Shown here: piece after piece, positions 36,432 through 47,284 of the stretch
Layout: every line of letters starts with the position of its first letter
Position numbering within the stretch: the first letter of the stretch is position 1
NCBI GenBank assembly: GCA_001179505.1
Contig: CDMY01000302.1
Span: 1-64,000 of the forward strand
DNA length: 64,000 nt
Source: Vitrella brassicaformis
Taxonomy: Eukaryota > Sar > Vitrellaceae
Reading direction: 5' to 3'
Notes under the pieces: generated by a model
Told to the model about the DNA's origin: nothing
What the model saw: only the letters and a program-made list of their open reading frames with translations
The model's database searches: none
Program-made: the position numbers and the translations under genes

Positions 36432-39400
36432 TATGCCTCCAATCATCAGCTGCCCCCCACCCCCCCGACCCCACCAGCCGTCGATAACAACAGCGCCTGC
36501 TCAGAAGAGGTACGTTATCTGCGCCTATCCCGTTCCGTTCCCCATTTACCCCTGTGTCCGCTTCTTGTTTGTTTGTGTGTGTGGTGTCATCAATCAATCA
36601 GGAGCTGCTGTACCGTGCGAGTGACGAGATTCGCTTCATCAAGGAATACGACACCACCTATGTCGACGAGAACGTACGTCTATTCTACGCACACAGCTGT
36701 GGACACAATGGACAGAACCCTTACTGTGTGTGTCGGTGTTGTTGTCAATCAATCAGGGGTGTTATTATTTGGTCAGCGCCCAGTGGATCGCCTCGTGGAA
36801 GAAATTCGTCCAAAAGAGGTAGGTGCCAGCGGAAGGCGTGCTGACACACACAGACACACAGACAAACAGCCAACTGTGTGAACGCCTCTCTCTCTCTGTG
36901 TGTGTGTGTATGTGTGTGTGTGCAGCGGCCCCCTGCCCGGCCCAATCGCAAATGGTGTGTTTTTTGACGCGCAGGGGAATCTGCGCAACGGGCTGCAGTG
37001 CTCGGCCGACTACCGGTACGCACGCACACACACTCCCACACTCACAGATATGCAACGGGGTCTGTGTGCTCGTATGTGTTGGTCCAGAGGTGTCAATTCG
37101 TCTATCTGGCGCTTCTGGCTCGCACGCTATGGGTACGTACACTCCACCGACACGCTCCCCCTTGTGTATACCCATCAGTGTGTGTCTGTTCGTGTGCGTG
37201 CGCGCGTGCAGTGGCGGGCCCATTGTCAAGCGTATGCGGCTGGAGATCTACGGTGACAAGCGAATGAGCACACCACACCACACCATCCCACACGCATGTC
37301 GCCTCTTCCCTCTGGGGTGTGGTGTGTGTGCGGCACAGATCCGCCCATCGCTGCTGTGCCGGAGGACTCAATGCCGCCGGCCCACTTGTCCGGTATGTCT
37401 GAATGCCTGTTTGTCTGTCTGTCTGCCCACACTTGCGGCAAGGGGGATGCATCTATGTGTGTGTGTGTGATTGTGTGCAGGGTACACGGACCTTGCTCAG
37501 GTGTACGCTCGCGCGCGGCGGCGAGAACGGTACCTACACAAACACCCACCCTCACACAAACACCCACCCGGACATCTGTGTGTCCCCCCACTCACACAGG
37601 GATGGCTACTCCCATTCCAGCGGGCCAAGCAGGTGCGCACTGAACTGAACACGTGTGTGCCGTCACTCGCCTCTGTGTGTGTGGCGCCTGTGGGGATGCA
37701 GGCGGTCGAGCAGCGAGAGAGAGCGAGATCGGGATCGAGATCGCGACCGTGAGCGGCGGCACCATCGGCACCACTCTCATTCTCACTCCCACTCTCACGC
37801 TCACACGCCAAACGGCCACGTTGAGTACACCGAACGGTCAGCCTACACCCACACACATACACTATGGGCCTCGGTGGATGGATGCATGGATGGATTGATG
37901 CAGGCGCCGATCGTCTTCACGGAGACACAGAGGCCGTGACGACAGGTGCATACCGACGGATCACACACACAGATGCACAGGTTGATGCGTCTGGTGTGGT
38001 GTGGTGTGGCTGCAGCGAGCTGCCTCCCCATCCCCCCACCAGCAGCGACCGCCTGCCGTCACTGCCCTACCACGCGTACATGCCCACACACACCACACAC
38101 GCACACGCGCTCATTCTGCCCTACACCCCATGTGGTGACACGTGTGTGCGTGTGTGTGTGTGTGTGTGTGCAGCAACTCGCCCTATGCCGTCAGCGCCCC
38201 TGCACTCGACAGGAAACGAAGGGGTACGCTTCGCTTGCACTGCACGTGTGTGCCTCTATCTGACGGTGTGTGTCGTCTCTTCGTGTGTGTGTGTGTGTGT
38301 GTTCAGAGCACCGGAGTGGCTCGTTTTCCAATGGGGACAGCTCTCGCGACCGGGATCGGGACACGACCAGCGGTGCGCATGACGCTTCGATGCGCCCATA
38401 TATGTGTCTGCACACACGTGTGTGTGTGTGTGTGTGTGGTTGTGCAGGGCTGTCGCGTTTCCCCGCTGGCCTGGCCAACCTCGGCAACACGTGCTTCATG
38501 AACGCATCGCTGCAGGTACGCTACGCTCGCACCTCATCAACTCCACTTCACGGACACATCCACGTCAACATATGTGCGTCTCTCTCTGCGAGCAGTGTTT
38601 CGCCGGCATCCCATCGTTCGCCAAAGGCTTCAGAGAAAAGTACGCACACTCACCTCACCCACATTCCTATAGACCCACACACACATCCATCCATCCATCC
38701 CTGTCTCCCTTCCTGTGTGTGTGATTTCCACACCAGCGTGACGACCGACTCATCAGAGTTGACGCGGAGTCTCTTGGACGTGCTCACCGAGCTCAGCCTG
38801 ACGCCGCCGAGACGCTCCTACTTCTCATGCAACGGTACACACCCACAATCTCACTCAGATGCACTCACATCCACGCCAACACATGGAGGCCTTGCCTTCA
38901 CGTGTGTGTGTGTGTGCAGGTCTGCTGTCTCAGCTGCGGCGCACTGTGTCGCCGCTTTTTTTCGACTTTCAGCAACAGGGTACTGCTGCTGTTGTGTGGG
39001 GCGATGGTTGGGTGTGGTGGTGCACTGCAGCATACCATTTTATTACGTGTATGTCCATTCCATGTCATGTGTGGATCTGATGTGTGTGTGCAGATGCGCA
39101 TGAGTTTATTCGTCTGTTCCTGGACACGCTGCACGAAGACATGAAGGAGGGGGTACGGGCATAGTACACACACGCACATCCCTCCCTCCACATATGGATG
39201 CCGTCTGTGTGTGTGTGCTGTGTGTGTTTGTGTGTGTGTGTGTGTTTGATAGGATCTGTCTCCGTGTTCGCTGGAGGACTTCGAGCGCCAGCTCAAGAAG
39301 GAGGGCGTCAACTCGCAAATCGAGGTCAACACACATACACAGAGGGAGAGAGGGAGAGGAACACGTGTGTATGTGCATGTCTTTGTGTATGTGTGTATGC

Positions 39401-40568
39401 GTGTGACGATTGTGCAGGCAGCCGAGCGCTGGTGGAGCCACTTCCTCGAGAGCAACAACACCCTCATCGCAGAGACCTTCTCGGGACAGGTAACCACTCA
39501 CACCCACAACAATACGCTCCTGTCCATCCGTCTCTTCCTCGGTGTGTGTGTACCTGCAGCTGCGTTCGCGCGTCAAGTGCACCATGTGCGGGACCACCAG
39601 CGACACATTCGACCCCTTCTTCGACTTGTCGCTGCCACTCGAACGGGTAACTACGTGTGTGTTGACGGAGGTCCCTCATGTCGTTCGTGTGCCCACATCC
39701 ATCCATTCATGTGTGTGCGTGTTTAGGCGCCGCGTCTGTCGCTTCACACGTGTGTGGAGAGCTTCTTCGACGAAGAGATACTCGGACAGGTCAGCAAGGA
39801 GACAGAGCGATGGACGTGTCCGCGGATGGATTGATGGATGGATGGATGAGTGTGCGGTTGGTGCAGCCCGGCCACCAGCACTACTTCTGTGAGGTCTGCA
39901 AGCAGAAGAGACGGGTACGCACCCATGCACACCCACACACAAAAAGAAAACCCCCAGAATGGTCTATGTCTGCCCTCACCACCCACCCACAGGCGACCAA
40001 GCAGCTGTCCATCACACATGTGCCCAAGCTGCTCCTCGTCCACCTCAAACGGTACGCGCCTTACACTAGACACACACAATACGCACAGCCCACGAAGTAT
40101 GTGTGCCCTCTCTGTGTGTGTTCGTTGGTGTAGGTTCTCCTCAACGTTGACCAAGGTGCGGACGGCGGTGGACATCCCAATGAGACTCGAGAAGGGCGAA
40201 TGGATGGACAAGTGAGCCGGGAGGGAGGGAGGGAGGGATGACAGGGATGGAGAGGGGGGAGGGAGCTTTAGACACACGCGTGACCGGTGATGTCTGCTTG
40301 TGTGTGTAGGTTCTTCTGCGGCGCTGAGTATGACCTCCTGGGCGTGGTGCAGCACACAGGTATGCACACGGCACACCTACACAGACATACAGATGTGTTC
40401 ATTGACCCACTCGCCCGTGTCTGTGTCTGTCTCTGTCTTTGTCGCGTCCATGCAGGCGTGTCGCAGGGTGGACACTATGTGGCCTATGCCAAGCGCAACA
40501 GCAAGGTCGGTGGGAAGGCACACACATCCCAACACACAGCTGCTGATGTGAAGATTCATGGACTCTCG

Positions 40569-40605
<37 letters not shown>

Positions 40606-40729
40606 TGCAGTGGTATCTGTTTGACGACGACCGGGTGCATTTGGTGTCTGCCGATGAGGTGCAGCGGGCCGAGGCCTACTGCCTCTTCTACATGAAGGTC
40701 GAGCGAGACGACAATGAGCAGCAAAGATG
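35443..40729 (+). CDS. Ubiquitin-specific protease (USP, peptidase C19) with DUSP domain
   Basis: About 30 exons. The start is taken as ATG 35443 (MERDSLQQ), because upstream candidates break frame. The N-terminal part is low in complexity (H, N, Q, A, S; a Q run at about 35822-35850). A DUSP domain is read from GCYYLVSAQWIASWKKFV (36759-36811), then PGPIANG, and ends with FWLARYG and GGPIVKRMRLEIY (to about 37250). A long RD/RE and HS dipeptide linker follows (37700-37950). The catalytic Cys box GLANLGNTCFMNASLQ is at 38469-38515. DAHEFIRLFLD (39092-39125), a zinc-binding CxxC pair (CTMCG, CEVCKQ) and the His box GVSQGGHYVAYAKR (40456-40497) follow in order, then WYLFDDDRV and EAYCLFYMK at the end. 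It cleaves ubiquitin from proteins. DUSP plus USP resembles the USP4/11/15 and USP20/33 groups. All catalytic blocks are intact. Confidence 0.9.
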
Positions 40730-42116
40730 ATGAAGGCACGTGTGTCCATCCACCACATATACATGGCCACACACGTGAGGTGAGTCAGGCCGCCGACGGT
40801 TGATTGCACATCTAGACCGTCGATCGTAGCTGCCAGTGGTGTTTTTGTACATGGTGGGGGGGAGGGAGGGGGGGACCCGTGACAGACAGACAGACAGACA
40901 GGCGGACAGATGTATCCCTACACACACACGGATGGTTGCGTACACGTACTGAGTGTACAGGTAGACAGACAAACATGCACACAGACACGCGGACACTGAT
41001 TGCTTTGTATAGCTAGACTGAACAAATGAATGGATTGGTTTGGTTGATGGGGTGATGGGTGGAGGGATGGTTGATGGATGGATGGATCGCTTCCTTGCCT
41101 GCCTGCCTGCGTGTCTGCATACCTGCCTGCCTGCCTGCCTGCATGTCTGTTCGTCCGGTTGCCAATACTTTTTCGTCTCAACGCGTGTGTGAGTGATCCC
41201 CATGTGTGTGTCCGTGTCTGTCTGGTGTGCAATAACACACATGTATCCCCGCGCGCGATCCGCGCGCGGCCGTGTGTGCCTGACTGCCTGGATGGATGGA
41301 TGGATGGATCTCTGCATTCCAGAATGGCTGCTGGTGGATTGACGAGTGTGCGCATGTGTCTTTGTTTGTGACTGTGAGTGAGGGAGTGTTGGTTTTGCCC
41401 GACCGACCGAGTGACTGACAGACAGGCAGACAGACAGAGCCCCTGACTGGCTCTCTGCCTGCATTGCATGTGTGCCATCCGTGTCCGCCCACCCACACGT
41501 GTGTGTACACATGATGCCAATTAACGCAACTCTTTGTCCCTTCGATCGAATGATCATTCGTGCGCCTCTCCTGCCCTGTCAAATCCCTTCGAGCACCCGG
41601 CAACACGCATGGCAACTGCCCAGTCAGCCAGGCAGCCATGCACACTCACACATCGGCCGGAGCGTCACACCAAAATCGGCCAGCAGATGATCGGAGCGCA
41701 TGAGACGCACTCACACCCACAGCCACACCCACAGGCAGCCGGCCCTGAGGACGGGCAGATATCTCTTTACACACACCTAGCGGTATGCGATGCGTCTTCA
41801 AAACGGATCAGCTTCAGAGACAATGACAGCCAGCACGCACATACACACAGAGTGCAGGGCGACATGCAACAACATGGCGACAGACGACATGCATATCGCT
41901 GCTCACCCACCGGTAGTGACTGATGGATGGATGGATCGATCAGCCGCCGCTCTCCGCCTCAGCTGCTCCACCCTCACCTGCCGAGGGCACAATACACACA
42001 CACACACACAACCATATGTGTGATGCAGATCGACGTGGGGGCCTCCGTGGTGTGTGTGACTGTGCCCTCCCTCTATCCATACCATCGTCACTGTCGTGAT
42101 CTTGCTGCTGATGCTG
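40730..42116. other. Intergenic, repeat-rich
   Basis: Contains ACAG runs (40882-40905), ATGG runs (41070-41084 and 41288-41310) and GCCT/TGCC runs (41094-41142). The sequence GCGCGCGATCCGCGCGCGG at about 41252 is near-palindromic. No gene is seen. Beyond 41925 the inverted duplication begins, and the conserved acidic tail of the F-box-like gene is present but lies after the stop of copy B. Confidence 0.55.
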
Positions 42117-43410
42117 CTACTGTACTTGTCCGTCGAATACGAATGGCGCCACCGCCCTCAACGCCACGCGAGCCAGCTGAGTGGTCACCGGGAAGCGGTG
42201 CTTGAAGGCGCCACCCCCACACACAGCCGCCTCAGTGGTCTCGACACGCACATCCACTGCACACAAGGGGAAGAAGACCACGCGACATTGACGAGCAGAG
42301 CTCCCTCTCTGTCTCCCTTACCGTCGTTGTTTCCTGCTCCGCTGATGGAAATCGATGCGACGAAGGGGTGGCTGCTGTTGGTGAGCACCAGCCACCACTC
42401 ATCACCGTCCAGCCCCATTGTGGTCGTGCATCCGGCCATCGGTGTGTGAGGCGACTCGGTCAGCAGGCCATTTAGACGGCCGCCACCAACATACCTGAAC
42501 CAACCACAGCCATACACAGTCAACGGCGCACCTGGTATCTTTAGTGCCATTGATGTCTTGTCACCTGTTGAGTCTTATCGATGTGCGGTTGGTCTGGTGA
42601 GTCTCGCTGAAGTGGTCGAAGATCATGAACTTGGCAGACGACGACAGTGACGCATCGGTGAACAGGCCACCGTCCGACACCCATCCGCCGCCGTCCTCGG
42701 TCGAGTAGATGATGCCGCTGTTGGTCGCCGGTGGGTCGTATGGCTGTCGGTGCTGCCGATACAGGTGGCCGGCAGGGAGGGCCGGGTCGACCTCCAGCTC
42801 GAAGCCGGGCTGGTCCTTGATGGCCCGCATTCCACCGTTGCCGTGTTGGAACAGCTGCAGGCAGCTGCCGTCACTGAACTGGAAGTGGCGGCCGACCATC
42901 CTGAGCTGCGCCAACACACGGGGAGCCGAGACATACGCCTACACACACGACCACACACACACAGAGAATGAGGCCCTCTCCCTCCCCTCCCCGCCCCTCT
43001 GTTTGCTGGCTCACCGTTATGTTTGCGTGTGTGTTGATGTCAGCCCCACTCAGGGTCACAGGCAGGTCAAAGTTGCCGCACTGCCCCGCCAGCTCAATCA
43101 CCTCGGCCATCTCGCCCCAGGCCCCCTCCTCCACCACACACACAGCCGCCAGCACATCATGTGTGCCGAACTTGTCGTCGTCGAACCGCAGCAGCTGCAC
43201 TTGCTGCCCATTCACCGCCCGCCGCAGCCCCGCCTGTGAGTCCAGCGAGTGGCGGAGCCGATCTCTTAGCTGGGCCGCTCCGAAGAGCTCTCTGAGCCAG
43301 GTGCAGGTGGCCCTCAGCCGCAGGATGTCCTTGATGCTGCTGAAGAGGTAGAAGGTGCGGCAGCCGACGAAGATATACGAGAAGGGGTGCTGCCGCTGCG
43401 GTGGCTGCAT
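42117..43410 (-). CDS. F-box-like protein of unknown function, copy B
   Basis: Four exons. ATG 43410 (MQPPQRQHPFSYIFVG) follows the leader intron 43441-43511. Exon 1 encodes the F-box-like helix region (SIKDILRLRATCTWLRELF). Exon 2 (starts AYVSAPRVLAQLRMVG) and exon 3 (YVGGGRLNGLL, GCTTTMGLDGDE) encode the same unrecognised domain as copy A. Exon 3 here continues through ISISGAGNNDG to a good GTAAGG donor. Exon 4 (VETTEAAVCGGGAFKHRFPV) ends FDGQVQ followed by TAG at 42119-42117. Copy A reads CAA at the matching place and continues into poly-Q and an acidic tail. So copy B lost only its tail and is the better preserved version of the core domain. Function unknown. Confidence 0.65.
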
Positions 43411-43440
43411 CTGGGTAGCTACGATGTGCTCGACGAGAGG

Positions 43441-43540
43441 CTGCACAGAGGGACAGAGCCGACAGGGGATCGTGTGCATCAAGCATGCTGCTCATTGATC
43501 TGTGTGCTCACCTCGTTCGATGCTCAGATGGACAGATCAG
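43441..43540 (-). repeat. Leader-intron module, copy 2
   Basis: Minus-strand counterpart of 491-589. The intron is 43511-43441 (71 nt), starts GTGAGCACACAG, holds GAGCAGCATGCTTGATG and ends CTCTGTGCAG. Confidence 0.65.
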
Positions 43541-45895
43541 CAGGCAGAGAACGGAAAAAAGCACCACCACCACCACCACCACCTCCAGCACCACTGGCAG
43601 ATGAGGAGGCCGCCATCACTCCTCAACGACAAGCCTGCAGCGATGGGCCGACAAGTACAGAGAGAGAGAAATGCCAACAGAAAAGGACGGCGAGCGCATT
43701 GAGGCCAATGGATTAGTGAGCGCATCAGTGAGTCCGTCAGTGAGTGGTCGGCCTCCCTCACCTCTGTTTGGCTGTCAGCTCAATGGCCCGCTTCCACCGG
43801 GAGGATGATTCGAGTGATTCCCTTCGGCCGCTTTCTCGGCCGAGTGCGTCACTCTCGCAACGCCCAGCTATCCGACAAGGCACAAACGCCACAGCGCACC
43901 TCTCACGCGTGGGGCTAAAGGGTAATCAACCCTTTGACCCGAACCCTGCTGCTGCGTGAAACACAAATTTTGAGCCTGCAGATCTTTCGCCTTTTTCCCT
44001 AACCTGCCCTCCCTCTTGGGCATGGCAGAGGCGGCGGAAGGCGTCCGCGCGCGTCGTCTGACTCGCTCCCCTCCCTGCCCCTTCTCCTGCCAGCCGGCGG
44101 ACGTCGGCCGTTGACAGGTACGGGCGGCAACAGAGAAGCTCACAGGCAGCAGAAACCACACACGACGTATTGCATGTGACAGAGAGGAAGATGCGCAGAT
44201 ATCAAGGCAGGATGCAGACGAGCACGCGTGTGTCTGGTGTGTGTTTCCTGCAGGCGTCGCGAGATCAGCACCGGACGAACTGTGTGGACGCTCGGCGGTG
44301 CTCATGGCGTGACTTCGAGCCACTCCTCCGCTTCTTTCTCTCACTTGGTGTCTCACTGAGGCCTGCATGCGGCGGGGCGACTCGTCAACTCTCCCTCCAC
44401 TCGACCACCTGACGCTTCAACACACTGACGACAGCACCCACCCACTAGCGGCTGGCGGCTCAAGACAATCCCACTCGCTACAGACCAGTGTCCTGCCAAC
44501 ACGCACCTCTCATCCCTCGTCTGTGCCCAGCCGACGGCCAGACGCCCCCGTCTGATGACCTCCCACATGCCCCTCTGGATATCGGTGGCTGACGGGCTGT
44601 GAGCGGGTCGACGCTGCAAGGAGGCATTGGGGCAGACGCATGCCCTCTCGCTAATGGGCCATGTGGCTGCCGGATGTCTATTTGTAGGTCAGTGAGGGGG
44701 GGGGGGAGGGCTGCACACACACACACACACGCCTGCAGAGACAAACGCACTGCTTTGCTGTGTTTTTACTTCATCAGCGCCGACCCGCTCACTGGCCGTC
44801 CCACCGACGCGCATACACACAAGACGACAGATGACCGGCCGCTCTTCGGGATGGATCGGCGGTCTGGTGGGCAGCTGTGAGGTTACTGCGGGGGCCGAGG
44901 ATGTCGGCAAGGCGGCTCGGCTGGGGGATGATGACTGGTGAAAGAGGTGGATGGATGCGGTGTTGCGGCGGCCCGGTCCAAAGCAGCCAATGAGAGTGTA
45001 TGTGAGTGCTGTCAGTGTGGTGCCTGTGGAGGTGTCGTGTGTGGTCGTGTTGGAGGGGTACAGGTACGGTTTATCCCGGCGTGTGTCGGGCCTGTCTCTG
45101 TGTAGCCATCCAGGCAACCAGCTGATGTATATGCTCTGGCCATCTGACCTCCTCTCTCTCCCTCGGCTGTGGATACTTCTGCTCACGTCGTGTATGCGGT
45201 GTTTTGTGCTTCGTGGTGTATGTGTGTGTGTGTTTGGCTTCGGAATCCTGCTGCTCAGACAGCGAAAGCGAAACCGGCGGCTCGCATTAGCTTTCGCTTG
45301 ATCTCTAGGATTGCGAAGCGAAGCATACACATACGGCCCCACATTCTTCATTCCTTTCTTCTGATGGATAATCTGTTTATGTGGTTGGGTCAGTCTCTCG
45401 TTGGCTCATCCGTATGGACACGCGTACGTGGCTGACGACGGAAAGGGCGACGGTCTCTTTGCAGCTGACCGACGTCCTTTTCGGTCTCGTCCCGGTACGC
45501 TTGTCCACGGGTGAGGCAACAGAGAGAAGACACGTCATCGCTTCTCATCTGTGTGGTCCCTGGCATATGTGTGTGTATCATATGGACGACACTTATGTGC
45601 CCTCTCACTCACATCAATTTGAGATGCGATGGGACATCGATGGGTCATTGGCATCATGATGTTGAGATGATGCATGGGATACGACGATAATCAACAAGAG
45701 ACAGAGTGGATGCTCTCTTAGTGGGCGATTAAGTGAATCGCAACAGAAGCGAGTCTCGGTACAAGCCATCATCCGTCAATCAGACATCCATAGAAATGTG
45801 TTCACCGCCTATATCGCATGCAGTCGTCTCAACCGCCCGACAGCAACACGCCAAGAGAGCCTCAAAACAGACGCATGTAGAAACACACGGCGGTT
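43541..45895. other. Intergenic, no reliable gene
   Basis: The first 345 bp are the duplicated upstream region of copy B. The rest shows no family match on either strand. It has a perfect 9 bp inverted repeat (AGCGAAAGC 45261-45269 / GCTTTCGCT 45290-45298) and AAAGGGT-N5-ACCCTTT near 43917. A hydrophobic frame at 44951-45301 is not supported by splice signals or similarity. Confidence 0.5.
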
Positions 45896-46930
45896 CTAAT
45901 GCAGGAAGGCATTGAGGCATCGGTAGGTCAAGTGTCTTTCAATGAGTCTGGGCTGATGCCGCTTGCGCCAGAGGTGGGAAGTGCGCTGAAAGCACCGCCG
46001 CACACTGCAAGCCAAGAGACATGCACCCAAGAAGGAGTGTGTGTGTCTGTGTTTGGCGGATCGCTGCAGTTGAGTCGCTGTCCTTACGCAGCGCGATAGG
46101 CCGGGTGGGCCGTGCAGCGCCAGTCGTTGGATTTTGGCCAGACCGCCAGCCTTCACGGGCAGATAGCACATGTACTGAGTGAGACATTGGCCGTCTTCTG
46201 CCCTGATTCTGACATGAATGACTGACCCGGCGGACCAGCCCACAGTAGGCATTGTCGGTGAGGCCTTGACTCGCGTGCTTCCGCCGCCCCACACTGCACA
46301 GGAATGACAACAGAAGAGCCACAATGCGTGTCATATGCACTGTTCCCTTCTCCTGACCCACGACCGACCGCCCGACCACAGAATGCGATCAAGTGCCATC
46401 AGGGCGGTGCGGACCTCCAAAGGCTTGTTGCTGTCCAGCAAGGCACACACGGCATCGACGCACCCACACTTAACTAGATACTCTCCCTGCAGACATCCAT
46501 CCATCCATTTATTTATCTATCCCTTGTGTGTCCGTCTTCTGGGAACACCTGCAAGTACCTGTGGTAGGCACCATCTCGCGACCTCTAGGATGGCTGTGCT
46601 GGCCATTGCTGAGTGCTGGGCCATGAAGCGCAGAAAAACGGCCGCGTGGATCACCAGATCCATGTCATCGCTAAATGACAGCAGCTTGACGAGGGTGGGG
46701 ATGCCATCTGCGTCAATCAGCGCCTGGACGACCCAGTCCCTCATGGATGGACACGAAACCGGGGGAGATCTGTGGCAGCGGGAGCGTAAAGTAGGTGAGT
46801 GGATCTCGGCTCGTGAGGCTGGCCAGCAGTTCCAGGATGGGCTGCTTTGGATGCATTCTTTGTGGACGAAGGTTGATGCCCAGCTGAAGTCAGAAGAGAG
46901 CAACGCTCGAATCAGGAGGGGGGGGAGGAC
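45896..46930 (-). pseudogene. Importin-alpha-like ARM-repeat fragment
   Basis: On the minus strand the block MRDWVVQALIDADGIPTLVK with FMAQHSAMASTAILE (46770-46570) is followed, after a donor GTACTTG and an acceptor TCTGCAG, by GEYLVKCGCVDAVCALLDSN (from about 46490) and TALMALDRILW. A further block reads VKAGGLAKIQRLALHG (about 46165-46115). This order (ARM repeat, 'YLV..GC...LC.LL', 'AGGL.KI..L..H') is that of the C-terminal third of karyopherin-alpha. The parts lie in different frames with few credible splice sites, the inner NLS-binding ARM repeats are missing, and no start is visible. It is most likely a decayed or partial copy. The family assignment is good, the gene status uncertain. 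Confidence 0.4.
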
Positions 46931-47284
46931 CATGGGGAGAGGATGACAACGGCAGCCGACAGTGCTCCTGGCAGCACAATACCCCCAGCACAAGCCAAAG
47001 CGTCCCGAAGCGTCCCGAAGGAAGTTTATGAATTGGCGAGAATTGAGACGGGAAGCGGGCAGACAATGCAGGCCTTTTCCATCACTGGCAGCACCCCCTC
47101 TGCGGACCATGGGGATACGATATACTCCAGCCACCTCGATTGGCACCTCGACAATTCATCGAGGAGTACGACACCATCTGAGGAACCAGGCAAGGTGTTT
47201 CTTGTAGCGAGCAGCGTGTTTGAGTTGCCGTCTGATGTCACTCTCCCCGATGCTTGAGGACGCCATAAATGGCCGCGAATTGCT

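Larger units (their letters stand above)
41925..43885 (-). repeat. Inverted segmental duplication, arm B
   Basis: Reverse-orientation partner of 150-2260, including upstream sequence as far as GGATAGCTGGGCGTTGCGAGAG (minus strand, at about 43850-43875) and the downstream acidic exons. Confidence 0.8.

Noticed and set aside
44951-45301. Hydrophobic plus-strand frame as a membrane protein
   Set aside because: It lacks splice signals and family resemblance, and contains microsatellite and R/K-rich ends that look like chance.
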